In this document: piece by piece, positions 25,228 through 33,389 of the stretch
How the letters are laid out: every line of letters begins with the position of its first letter
Numbering within the stretch: the stretch's first letter is position 1
NCBI GenBank assembly: GCA_039586815.1
Contig: JBDHJR010000012.1
Location: 14,872 to 78,871, forward strand
DNA from: WVYX01 sp039586815
GTDB taxonomy: Bacteria; Gemmatimonadota; Gemmatimonadetes; Gemmatimonadales; GWC2-71-9
DNA length: 64,000 bases
Direction: 5' to 3'
Made by a program: the position numbers and the translations under genes
The notes under the pieces: model-generated
Databases searched by the model: none
What the model was told of the DNA's origin: nothing
Seen by the model: the letters and a program-made list of their open reading frames with translations, nothing else

Positions 25228-25395
25228 ATGCGCTGTACAATCGTGCTGCTCTGGGTGTTGGCGTTGGTCGCTTGCGCCGGCCAGGAAGAGGCCTCCGAGC
25301 AGGGAGCCGCCGAGTCGACTCCAGCCGACGCCGCGGTCGCCGATACCCTCCAGGCCGATACCATCATGGCGAGGGACACCGCCGGCGTGCCCTAG
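25228..25395 (+). CDS. Very small lipoprotein, 55 residues
   Basis: Translated by hand from ATG 25228 to TAG 25393-25395. A textbook AGGAGGA ribosome site (25214-25220) stands seven bases before the ATG. Residues 1-15 are a hydrophobic signal ending LALVAC, a good lipobox with Cys16. The mature 40 residues are Glu/Ala/Asp/Thr-rich (CAGQEEASEQGAAES, then ADTLQADT) and probably disordered. No family recognised. It lies between the divergent GH38-like gene and the convergent desulfurase-like gene, whose stop is 15 bases away. The strong ribosome site and lipobox make it credible despite its size. Confidence 0.65.
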   Translation: MRCTIVLLWVLALVACAGQEEASEQGAAESTPADAAVADTLQADTIMARDTAGVP

Positions 25396-25410
25396 CCGCG
25401 GGGGGCGAAG

Positions 25411-26829
25411 TCAGCCGCCCGGTGACTCCAGCGTGAAGTACCGGGACAGCGGCTCCCCGTAGCCCCTGGGGAAGTACTCGCCGCTTGCCGGCTCCACCTC
25501 GTACTGACCCTGGTAGTCGCCGCGCGCCACCCGCTCGAGCATCTCGATCAGGCGGTCCACGTCACTGGTGTCACTGTAGCAGCCGAAGCTGGCGCGCACC
25601 ATGCCCGGCATGTCGCGCTTGTCACCGTTCAGCACGCGGTTCTTCCAGCGCTCCAGGACCTCCTGTGGGAGCTGTAGCAGGTGTACCACGTAGGGGTGCG
25701 CGCAGAAGCAGCCGCTGCGCACGCCCACCCCTCCCTCGAATCCCAGGATGGCCGCTACCAGGTAGTGATGGGTTCCGGCGATGTCGAACGGAATCACGCC
25801 GACCCGGGTATCGCTCGTGGCAGGGTTGGCGTCGCCGTAGACATTGACCCCCGGCACGGCCGCGAGCCGCTCCAGCGCGTAGGCGGTGAGGTGCGCCTCG
25901 TGGGCGGCGATCCGGTCCATCCCCACCTCCATCAGCACCTGCGCCGCCTTGGCCATGGCCATCGCGCCGACCACGTTGGGACTCCCCGCCTCGTCGCGGT
26001 CGGGCATGTCGGCCCAGTGCACTTCGTCCAGCGTCACCGCGTCCACCGTCCCGCCACCCGTGTACTCAGGCTTGGACTGGAGGAAGAACTCCGTGGGTCC
26101 GACGAGTGCGCCGGTGCCGAGCGGCGCGTACATCTTGTGACCCGCCAGCACCACGAAGTCGAGGTGCTCGGGATCGTCGTCGGGCTTCATGTCCACCCGG
26201 CGGTGCGGTGCGAGCTGCGCCGCGTCCACGACGATCTTCGCACCGACCTCATGTGCCTGGCGCGCCATCCGGTGCACCGGCTGCAGGAACCCCGACACGT
26301 TGGACGCGGCGGTCACCGCCACGATGGCGATGCGCCCGGCGTACTTGTCGAGCTGGTGCGCGAAGTCCTCTTCGTCCAAGTGGCCGTCGGGGGTTACGCC
26401 TACGTGCACGCACCTGCCACGGTTGCGCCAGGGCAGGTCGTTGGAGTGATGCTCCATCGCGGTGGTGATCACGACGGCATCGTCAGCTAGAGGGATGCGG
26501 TAGGCGAGCTTGTTGACCGCCTCGGTGGTGTTCTTGCCGAAGATCACCGTGTTGCTGGCGGGGTCGGCACCCACGAAGCGTGCGATGATCTCGTGTGCCT
26601 GGTCGTACACCATGGTGGAGAGGCGCGACTTGAACCCCGAGCCCCGGTGCACGCTCGAGTAGTACGGCAGGAACTCGGCGACGGCGTCTGCCACGTCCCT
26701 GAGCGGCGGGGTGCTGGCCGCGTTGTCGAGATTCACGTACGGCACCGTGCGCCCGTCCAGCAGCGGGGTCTCGAGCCCGATGCCCACCACCCGGTCGCGC
26801 AGGGACAGCGTGTCGCGCACGGTTTCCAT
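25411..26829 (-). CDS. Class V aminotransferase: cysteine desulfurase / selenocysteine lyase-like
   Basis: 472 residues from ATG 26827-26829, which shares a base with the fdhF stop. Fold-type I PLP enzyme: LDNAASTP near residue 35, TTAMEHHSNDLPWR with the PLP-stacking His, DAAQLAPHR, Lys232 as Schiff base in LAGHKMYAP, and RSGCFCAHPY with Cys374 and Cys376 where SufS/CsdB-type enzymes carry RxGxxCAxP and the catalytic Cys. Such enzymes take sulfur from cysteine or selenium from selenocysteine. Being coupled to formate dehydrogenase, it could supply sulfur to FdhD or selenium for the selenoprotein; both are inference. It is about 60 residues longer than SufS, mainly at the C-terminus (EYFPRGYGEPLSRYFTLE). 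Confidence 0.85.
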   Translation of the reverse strand: METVRDTLSLRDRVVGIGLETPLLDGRTVPYVNLDNAASTPPLRDVADAVAEFLPYYSSVHRGSGFKSRLSTMVYDQAHEIIARFVGADPASNTVIFGKNTTEAVNKLAYRIPLADDAVVITTAMEHHSNDLPWRNRGRCVHVGVTPDGHLDEEDFAHQLDKYAGRIAIVAVTAASNVSGFLQPVHRMARQAHEVGAKIVVDAAQLAPHRRVDMKPDDDPEHLDFVVLAGHKMYAPLGTGALVGPTEFFLQSKPEYTGGGTVDAVTLDEVHWADMPDRDEAGSPNVVGAMAMAKAAQVLMEVGMDRIAAHEAHLTAYALERLAAVPGVNVYGDANPATSDTRVGVIPFDIAGTHHYLVAAILGFEGGVGVRSGCFCAHPYVVHLLQLPQEVLERWKNRVLNGDKRDMPGMVRASFGCYSDTSDVDRLIEMLERVARGDYQGQYEVEPASGEYFPRGYGEPLSRYFTLESPGG

Positions 26830-29546
26830 CAGGCGGGCTGCACCCGCACCGGGCAGACCTTGAGCTCGGCGGTGTGGGTCACGGGATCGTAGCCCCCACC
26901 CGTGAGCACGTTCACTGGGGTTTCGTTGAACGCGAAGCTCGCGAACACCGTGCCGCGCGGTGAGCGGCGTGTCGCCTTCACCTTGATCGTGACGCAGCCG
27001 CGCGGGCTCGCCATCTCGGCCCAGCCGCCGTCGCTGAGGCCCCATGCCTCGGCATCGTCGGGGTGCACCTCGAGGGTCTCCTCCGACAACAGGTAATCGA
27101 TGCCTGCAGACCGTCCCGTCTGGGTGCGCGTGTGGTACGACTCGAGGCGCCGCCCCGTGGTGAGCCACACAGGGTAGTCGTCGCTGATCGTCTCCGCGGG
27201 ATCGCGGTAGTCGATAATGCGGAACAGCCCCCTGCCGCTGGGGAACTCCCGCTCGTGCAGCCGGGGGGTGCCGGGGTGACCTTGCTCGGGCACCGGCCAC
27301 TGGTACTCGCCCCGGTCGATCCGATCCCAGTCGAGCCCGAAGTAGATCGGCGACACCATGCACAGCTCGTTGAACACCTCCTTGGCCGAGGGATAGTCGA
27401 ATCCCTCGAACCCGAGCCGCTTTGCGATCTGGCTGATGATCCACCAGTCGGGCTTCGCCTGGCCCGGTGGCTGCACCGCCTCGCGTACGCGCTGTACGCG
27501 CCGTTCGGTGTTGACCTGCACACCGTCGGTCTCGCCCCAAGCGGCCGCGGGGAGCACCACGTCGGCCAGCTCAGCCGTCTCAGTCATGAAGATGTCGATC
27601 ACGGTGAGGTGGTCGAGCGCCTTCAGCGCGCGCTCGCAGTGGTGCCGGTCGGGGTCGGAGACCACCGTGTTTTCACCTGCGATGATCATCGCCCGGATCT
27701 GGTCTCCGGCCATCTCGAGCGCGGTGACCTTCGTGGGACCCTTCTCGAGGTCCACCTTCTTGCCGTAGATCCGCTCGAACTTTTCCTGGTTTGCCGGATC
27801 GGTGACCGGCTGGAAGCCAGCGTAGTTGTTGGGCAGTGCTCCGCTGTCGCCCGCTCCCTGAATGTTGTTCTGGCCCCGCATCGGATTGATGCCGGTGCCC
27901 TCGCGTCCTACGTGTCCCGTCATCAGCGCCAGATTGCCCAGGGACTGCACGTTGTCCACGCCGCAGATGTGCTCGGTAACCCCCAGCGTGTAGTAGATCG
28001 CGCCCTTGTCGGCACGGCCGTACCACAGGGCGGCCGTCTCGATGTCCCTGGCTGGCACCCCGGTGATCTGCTCGGCCCACTCGGGCGGAAACTGCTTCAC
28101 GTGCTCGAGAAAGGCCTCGCTCTCCTTGGTGCGATCTGCGATGAACTGTGGATCGACCAGGCCCTCCCGCTGAATCACGTGGGCCATGCCGAGCAGCAGC
28201 GCGACGTCAGACCCCACGCGTATCGGGAGGTACAGGTGTGCCAGATCGGCCAGTCCGATGCGCCGAGGGTCGGCCACGATCATCTTGGCCCCCCGTTTGA
28301 GTGCCCGCTTCAATCGGGTCGCCGCCACGGGGTGGCACTCCGTCATGTTGGTCCCGATCGCGAAGATGACGTCGGGCTTCTCCATGTCGGCCAGCGGGTT
28401 GGACATCGCTCCCCGTCCTATCTGGGCTGCCAGACCGGCAACCGTGGGAGCGTGTCACGCACGACTACAGTTGTCGATTTGATTCGTGCCCCACCCCGCG
28501 CGCATCAGCTTCTGAATGGTGTAGGCGGCCTCGCTCGGTGCGCGCCCCGAGGCGACCGCGTACACCGCGTGGCGGCCGTGCTCGTCCACCACGCGACGCA
28601 GTCCCTCTGCCGCCCGATCGAGTGCCGTGTCCCAGTCGGCCTCGTGCAGCTTGCCGTCTTCGCCTCGCACCAGCGGCGTCTTGAGCCGGTCGGGATGCTG
28701 CACGAAGTCGTAAGCGAATTGCCCCTTCACGCACAGGGCTCCGTGGTTGGCGGGCCCGTCCATGGCCGGCTGGATGCCCACCATCGTGTCGCCCTTTGTG
28801 AGTACGTCCACCGAGCAGCCCACGCCGCAGTACGGGCAGATGGTGCGCGTCTTGTCGATCTCGCCGGGAGCCTCCGCGAAGCGCATCGCCTTCCGGTCGG
28901 CCAGCGCTCCCGTCGGGCACGTCTGCACGCACTGGCCGCAGAAGGTGCAGGCCGAGTCCTTGAGCAACCCCTCGAACTCCACCGTGATCTGGGTACCGAA
29001 CCCGCGGTTCATCACGCTGATGGCGTGGTCGCCCTCCTGCTCGGCGCAGACTCGAACGCAGCGGTAGCACGAGATGCAGAGGTCGTAATCCCTGAGGATG
29101 AACGGGTTGTCGTCGTCCTCCCGGGTCGCGCCCGACTGCTTGCCGCGGAACCGGTCGCCACGGGCGTCGTAACGGTCGATCAGCGTGGCAAGCTCCTGGG
29201 AGGCGTAACCTCTGAGCTGATCCACGTCGATCTCGCGGTTCTCCGAGGCCAGCATCTCGAGCAGTGTCTTGCGGTGCTTTTCCAGTGACGCGGCGCTGGT
29301 GCGGACCACCATGCCCGGGACCGCCTTCGTCGTGCACGATGCCACGGGCAGGCGCTGGCCCTCGACCTCCACGACGCACAAGCGGCACCCTCCGAATGCC
29401 TCGAGTCGCTTGTCATAGCACAGGGTGGGGATGTCAGTCTTTACCCGCTGCGCGACCTCGTAGATCGTCTCGCCGTCGGAGAAGCTCACCGCCTCACCGT
29501 CGAGCGTCAGGGTATGCGTCTTCAGGTCTTTCTCGGTAGCGATCAT
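26829..29546 (-). CDS. fdhF: Formate dehydrogenase catalytic (alpha) subunit, selenoprotein with in-frame UGA
   Basis: One gene of 906 codons (905 residues plus stop) read through TGA at 28455-28457 (codon 364) as selenocysteine. Before it: [2Fe-2S] ferredoxin domain (Cys43, 54, 57, 71), two [4Fe-4S] motifs CISCYRCVRVC and CTFCGQCVQTCP, then the molybdopterin domain's CPYCGVGCSV cluster. The sequence runs GTNQIDNCSRA-Sec-HAPTVAGLA, exactly where formate dehydrogenases place Sec or Cys on the Mo/W. After it the frame continues SNPLADMEKPDVIFAIGTN through to the C-terminal dinucleotide domain (EVHPDDAEAWGL). A conventional gene caller would split it into two genes. It oxidises formate to CO2, passing electrons to the NuoE-NuoF fusion subunit and NAD+. 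Cytoplasmic. Confidence 0.93.
28422..28457 (-). promoter_or_regulatory. UGA selenocysteine codon with SECIS-like hairpin
   Basis: Directly after the UGA (28457-28455) the mRNA can form a stem of GGUUGCC with GGCAGCC (28443-28437 and 28431-28425) closed by a GGUCU loop (28436-28432). From memory, E. coli fdhF has the same GGUCU apical loop, a U at the bulge position and near-identical flanks (UGACACG.., GGUUGC.GGUCUG.CA). The loop lies 18-22 bases after the UGA, close to the spacing required by SelB. One difference is that the bulged U could wobble-pair with G here. Confidence 0.85.
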
Positions 29547-29556
29547 GACTCCATCC

Positions 29557-31227
29557 TCATGCCTGCACGTGCTGCGCCACGCGCTCCGGGAAGTACTTGA
29601 GCAGGCTCTCGGTGATGAGCGGCGCCGCCAGCCCGAGGCCGCAGGCGCTCACCGCCTTCATGGTCTGGCCCAGATCGGACACCTCGTCGATCCAGGCCGA
29701 GAGATCGTCGGGCCCGGCCTCACCTGCCAGGCGCTCCGTCAGCCGCTGCGTGCCGATGCGACACGGGAAGCACTTGCCGCACGACTCGTGCGCGAAGAAC
29801 GACATCGCGTCCCGTGCTACCGCGATCATGTCGCGGGTGTCGTCGAACACCATGATCCCGCCCGCGCCGAGGAACGAGCCCTTGGCGCGTATGCTCGGCT
29901 CGTCCAATGTGACGTCGAGGTCATCTCCGGCGAGGAAGCCACCCGAGAGTCCCGCCATGGTGGCGGCCTGGACATCGCGGCCTTCGAGTGGGCCGCCGGC
30001 CCACTCGTGCAACAGGGTCTTCAGTGGTAAGCCGAGCGGCACCTCGTAGTTCCCCGGCCGCCGAATGTCGCCCGAGAGGCTGATCAGCTTGGTGCCCGCG
30101 TGGCCGTTCATGCCGAGCCCCCTATACCACTCCGCTCCGTTGCGCACGATGTGCGATGCGGCGGCCAGGGTCTCCACGTTGTTCACCACGGTGGGCAGGT
30201 CTTCGTACCCGTGCGTTACGGGAAACGGTGGGCGGTTGCGCGGAAAGGGGTGCTTTCCCTCGAGGCTGTTCAGCAGCGAGCCCTCTTCGCCGCAAATGTA
30301 CGCGCCGGCGCCGCGGCGCACGTAGAGACGCACGCCGAAGTCCGCGCCGAAGATGCCGTCACCCAGGAGCCCTGCCTCCTCCGCTTCGGCGATAGCCCGC
30401 TCCAGAGTCTCGAAGGTGTGCGGGTACTCGTACCGCAGGTAGATGAATCCGCGGCTGGCTCCGGACGCGTACGCCGCCAGCGCCATGCCCTCGATCACGG
30501 CGTGCGGGTCGTAGTCCAGCAGCGCGCGGTCCTTGAAGCAGCCGGGCTCGCCCTCGTCGGCGTTGCACACGATCGTCTTGGGCTCGCCTTGCGCCTCGGC
30601 TACCGCCTTCCACTTCACCCCGGTGGGAAAGCCGGCGCCGCCGCGGCCCGCCAATTGGGACTCGGTGATCAACTCGATCACCTGTGAGGGCTCGAGCTCG
30701 TTCACCGCCCGCTCCAGGGCGTGGTACCCGCCACTCTTGCGGTAGCCCTCGATCGTGGTGCGGCCCGGCTCGCGGATCGCCGAGAACACGCACTCCTCGG
30801 CTCCGCCCGGGTTCGGTGCCGGAAGCGGTGAGGGTCGTTCCGTCAGTTCATCCGCGCTGGCGCCAACCAGCACCGTATCGCCCTTGAGCACGGGGACTGG
30901 CTCGTCGCACCGCCCGGCGCAGGGCATGGGCGTGGCGCCGTCCTTGGCCAGGGCCTCGAGCAGCTCTATCCCGCCCCTGCGGCAACACACCGGTCCGGTG
31001 CACACACGAGGCGCCGCGCGGCCAAGCGGTTCTCTGGCGAAGTGGTGGTAGAACGTGACGTCGCCGAACAGCTCTGCCAGGGGGATGCGCATTCCCTGGG
31101 CGACCTCGCGCAGGGCCTGGTCCGAGAGATACCCGTCGCGCTCGTGCACTGCGTGCAGCAGCGGCAGGAGCGGGGCGGGCTGATCGCTCCAACGCTCGAT
31201 CAGGTCTCGAGTGGCGGGACTGGTCAT
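29557..31227 (-). CDS. NADH-linked formate dehydrogenase subunit, NuoE-NuoF fusion
   Basis: 556 residues from ATG 31225-31227. Residues 1-125 are a NuoE/FdsG thioredoxin-like [2Fe-2S] domain with ligands Cys76, Cys81, Cys103 and Cys107 (CTGPVC ... CAGRC). The rest is NuoF/FdsB: GRGGAGFPTGVKWK (NADH/FMN glycine-rich), CNADEGEPG, GAGAYICGEEGSLLNSLEG and the [4Fe-4S] site SCGKCFPCRIG plus a later Cys in SACGLG. These carry electrons from the catalytic subunit to FMN and NAD+. In Rhodobacter/Cupriavidus-type enzymes the two parts are separate genes (fdsG, fdsB); here they are one chain. Ten bases separate it from fdhF, so they are cotranscribed. Confidence 0.95.
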   Translation of the reverse strand: MTSPATRDLIERWSDQPAPLLPLLHAVHERDGYLSDQALREVAQGMRIPLAELFGDVTFYHHFAREPLGRAAPRVCTGPVCCRRGGIELLEALAKDGATPMPCAGRCDEPVPVLKGDTVLVGASADELTERPSPLPAPNPGGAEECVFSAIREPGRTTIEGYRKSGGYHALERAVNELEPSQVIELITESQLAGRGGAGFPTGVKWKAVAEAQGEPKTIVCNADEGEPGCFKDRALLDYDPHAVIEGMALAAYASGASRGFIYLRYEYPHTFETLERAIAEAEEAGLLGDGIFGADFGVRLYVRRGAGAYICGEEGSLLNSLEGKHPFPRNRPPFPVTHGYEDLPTVVNNVETLAAASHIVRNGAEWYRGLGMNGHAGTKLISLSGDIRRPGNYEVPLGLPLKTLLHEWAGGPLEGRDVQAATMAGLSGGFLAGDDLDVTLDEPSIRAKGSFLGAGGIMVFDDTRDMIAVARDAMSFFAHESCGKCFPCRIGTQRLTERLAGEAGPDDLSAWIDEVSDLGQTMKAVSACGLGLAAPLITESLLKYFPERVAQHVQA

Positions 31228-31328
31228 TGGTCGGTAATTCCTATAGAAAAGCTAGCATTTCCGCAGTATGTAGCCAACGGGGAGAAAAGTGCGCGGCTGA
31301 CCGGCGGAGTGCGAGCCGTGCAGTGGCG

Positions 31329-32123
31329 CTACTCAACCAACCGCTCGTCGCCCGCGTACACGTTGAACGTGCGGTCTCGCGCGAAGCCCGCCAGCAGCAT
31401 CCCCAGGCTTCCTGCCAGCTCCACCGCGAGAGACGATGGTGCCGAGACCCCGATCACGCTGCCGATCCCCGCAACGGCCGCCTTCTGCACGATCTCGAAG
31501 CTCTGCCGGCCGGAAACCACTAGGAGCGACAGGGGCAGCGGCCAGCGCTGCTTCGCGGCTGCGCCGATCGCCTTATCAACGGCGTTGTGGCGTCCCACGT
31601 CCTCACGCACCGCTAGCGCATTCCCCTCCAGGTCGAACACCCCCGCCGCGTGGAGGCCTCCGGTCGCGTCGAAGGTCGGCTGGCGGCTGCGCAACTGCTC
31701 GGTGAGCCCGGCGACGATCTCGCGGCGCACGGTGAATTCCCGGGCAGGCTGGGCGAACAGCTGTACCGCCTCGATGGAGGCCTTGCCGCACACTCCGCAG
31801 GAGCTGGACATGAAGAGGTTGCGCTGGAAGCGCGAGGGATCGACCTCCACTCCGTCGCGAAACCGCACCGTGATGCGCGAGCTCTCCGGATCACTCGCTG
31901 GGACGAGCTCCGCAATCTCCTCGGGGCCCAGGAGAATCCCCTCCGTCAGCAGGAAGCCGGTCACCAGGTCGTGGTCGTCGCCCGGAGTGCGCATCACGAC
32001 CGCGAACGGAGAGTCGGCCAGCCGGATCTCCAGTGGCTCCTCCGCCGCAACTGCGTCGGGCACACGCTCGGCGGCGGCGCCGACCCGTTTGATCACCGGA
32101 ACTTCGCGCATACGGTCAGTCAT
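31329..32123 (-). CDS. fdhD: Formate dehydrogenase accessory sulfurtransferase FdhD
   Basis: 264 residues from ATG 32121-32123 (a second ATG four codons in is possible). Diagnostic stretches: EEPLEIRL, TPGDDHDLVTGFLLTEGI, the sulfur-carrying CGVCGK loop near residue 110, DLEGNALAVREDVGRHNAVDK and VVSGRQSFEIVQKAA. FdhD moves sulfur from an IscS-type desulfurase to the molybdenum/tungsten cofactor of formate dehydrogenase and is required for activity. It lies 101 bases upstream of the NuoE-NuoF fusion on the same strand, giving the order fdhD, electron-transfer subunit, catalytic subunit, desulfurase-like enzyme. Length is normal. Confidence 0.95.
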   Translation of the reverse strand: MTDRMREVPVIKRVGAAAERVPDAVAAEEPLEIRLADSPFAVVMRTPGDDHDLVTGFLLTEGILLGPEEIAELVPASDPESSRITVRFRDGVEVDPSRFQRNLFMSSSCGVCGKASIEAVQLFAQPAREFTVRREIVAGLTEQLRSRQPTFDATGGLHAAGVFDLEGNALAVREDVGRHNAVDKAIGAAAKQRWPLPLSLLVVSGRQSFEIVQKAAVAGIGSVIGVSAPSSLAVELAGSLGMLLAGFARDRTFNVYAGDERLVE

Positions 32124-32191
32124 GGGTGGGATAGTGCGGTAGCCTCAGGGGGTGGTCAAGCGGGGCGGGGTTCCGCCCGCCGTGGTCGCGC

Positions 32192-32200
32192 TGGTACAAT
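32192..32200 (+). promoter_or_regulatory. Extended -10 promoter element
   Basis: TGGTACAAT (32192-32200) is an extended -10 (TGn plus TACAAT, five of six matches). It sits about 20 bases before the ATG of the thioredoxin-fold gene. No good -35 is seen, which is usual for extended -10 promoters. The ribosome site GGAGGGG lies between 32212 and 32218. Confidence 0.5.
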
Positions 32201-32221
32201 CCGTGTCTCGAGGAGGGGACC

Positions 32222-32803
32222 ATGGTAGCCACGCCATCCACGATGCTGGAGCTGGGCACTCCGATTCCCGATTTTGCTCTGCCCGACGCGGTTGACGGAA
32301 GGACGGCCTGTCCGGGCGACTTCGCGGGAAAACGCGCAGTGCTGGTCATGTTCATCTGCAATCACTGCCCCTTCGTGAAGCACGTGAAGGACCAGCTGAC
32401 TAGCCTGGGCGAGGATTACATTCCACGGGACGTGGGCATCGTGGCGATCAATTCGAATGACGTGGGGAAGTACCCGGACGACGGCCCGGACCACATGAAG
32501 CAGCTGGCGCTCGCCGAGGGCTGGCAGTTCCCATTCCTGTTCGACGAGACGCAAGGCGTGGCGCAGGCGTTCAAGGCGGCCTGCACGCCGGACTTCTTCC
32601 TGTTCGACGGCGATGGCAGGCTCGCCTATCGCGGCCAGCTCGACGGGAGCAGACCCGGCAACGAGGTGCCAGTGACGGGCTCCGATCTCCGGGCGGCGCT
32701 CGATGCCGTGTTGAGTGGCGAACAGGTTCTGGCTGAGCAAGTGCCGAGCCTGGGCTGCAATATCAAGTGGAAACCAGGGAACGAGCCGGATTACTTCGGG
32801 TAG
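32222..32803 (+). CDS. Thioredoxin-fold AhpC/TSA-like protein with CNHC site
   Basis: 193 residues from ATG 32222, preceded by a strong AGGAGGGG site. Thioredoxin-like fold: LGTPIPDFALPDAVDG opens as in AhpC/TSA proteins, then VLVMFICNHCPFVKHVKDQL with a CxxC pair at about residues 46 and 49. The FICNHCPFVKH motif marks a widespread subfamily usually annotated as thioredoxin family or redoxin protein; its substrate is not established. There is no signal peptide, so it is cytoplasmic. It is coupled to the next gene (12 bases). It is divergent from fdhD across about 98 bases that must hold both promoters. Confidence 0.9.
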   Translation: MVATPSTMLELGTPIPDFALPDAVDGRTACPGDFAGKRAVLVMFICNHCPFVKHVKDQLTSLGEDYIPRDVGIVAINSNDVGKYPDDGPDHMKQLALAEGWQFPFLFDETQGVAQAFKAACTPDFFLFDGDGRLAYRGQLDGSRPGNEVPVTGSDLRAALDAVLSGEQVLAEQVPSLGCNIKWKPGNEPDYFG

Positions 32804-32814
32804 GGGAGATCGAG

Positions 32815-33333
32815 ATGACGCGCGCCTCGTTGGGTTCTCGCATTCTGATCGTAGTGCTTCTCGTGGCCGGCGCCTCGCGCCTGGCGGCGCAGGAGGCGGA
32901 TCAGCCGTCGTTCACCCTCGACCAGCTGGCGTTCCTGGCCGGATGTTGGGAGGGGCCCTTCATGCAGGATTCCGTGGAAGGGACGATGGAGGAGCACTAC
33001 ACGACGCCCAGCGAGAACTTCATGCTGGGGACCACACGCTACATGATCGCTGGGCGCACTGTCGACTATGAGCTCGCCGTGATCGCCCGCGGCGAAGACG
33101 GACGCGTGGTTCTGGGCACCTATCCTGGTGGCATCATGGGCATGCCGTTCACGCTCGTCCAGGTGGTCGATGGTACGGCGATCTTCGAGAATCCGGACAA
33201 CGAGTTCCCCAAACGCGTCATCTATCGAGAAACGTCGGACGGCGGGCTGCACGCCCGCATCGACGGCGGTGTCGGCACCGACGGCATGGACTGGTGGTTG
33301 TCGGCGGCGGAGTGCGTTGCGGGAGGCGGGTGA
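32815..33333 (+). CDS. Secreted DUF6265-like protein
   Basis: 172 residues from ATG 32815, with GGGGAG upstream. Residues 1-25 are a signal peptide ending LAAQEA. The mature domain starts with FTLDQLAFLAGCWEG followed by EEHYTTPSENFMLGTTRYM; a leading L-x-F-L-x-G-x-W and a later FENPDNEFPKRVIYRE belong to a beta-barrel family annotated as DUF6265, related in shape to lipocalins. Function unknown; export to the periplasm is expected. It is the second gene of a two-gene unit and ends at a strong terminator. Confidence 0.82.
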   Translation: MTRASLGSRILIVVLLVAGASRLAAQEADQPSFTLDQLAFLAGCWEGPFMQDSVEGTMEEHYTTPSENFMLGTTRYMIAGRTVDYELAVIARGEDGRVVLGTYPGGIMGMPFTLVQVVDGTAIFENPDNEFPKRVIYRETSDGGLHARIDGGVGTDGMDWWLSAAECVAGGG

Positions 33334-33364
33334 GCCGCCGCCGACGCGATTCGAGAAGTGAGTA

Positions 33365-33388
33365 GGGGCCCCGTACGGGGCCCCGTGT
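33365..33388 (+). terminator. Perfect palindromic terminator between convergent genes
   Basis: A 20-base perfect palindrome GGGGCCCCGTACGGGGCCCC (33365-33384), followed by GTGTTTT on the plus strand. It serves the rightward 32222-33333 unit. The same hairpin could also act on the leftward amidohydrolase transcript that ends at 33390, though the minus strand has no clear T-run. Confidence 0.75.
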
Positions 33389-33389
33389 T

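Noticed and set aside
26829..28406. Separate downstream formate dehydrogenase gene starting at an internal ATG
   Set aside because: The frame continues upstream across a TGA with conserved residues on both sides and a SECIS-like hairpin, so the internal ATG is not a real start.
27063..29288. 741-codon plus-strand open frame opposite the formate dehydrogenase gene
   Set aside because: It is the mirror of a well-conserved gene in GC-rich DNA, has no family motif and is rich in Arg/His/Val runs typical of antisense frames.
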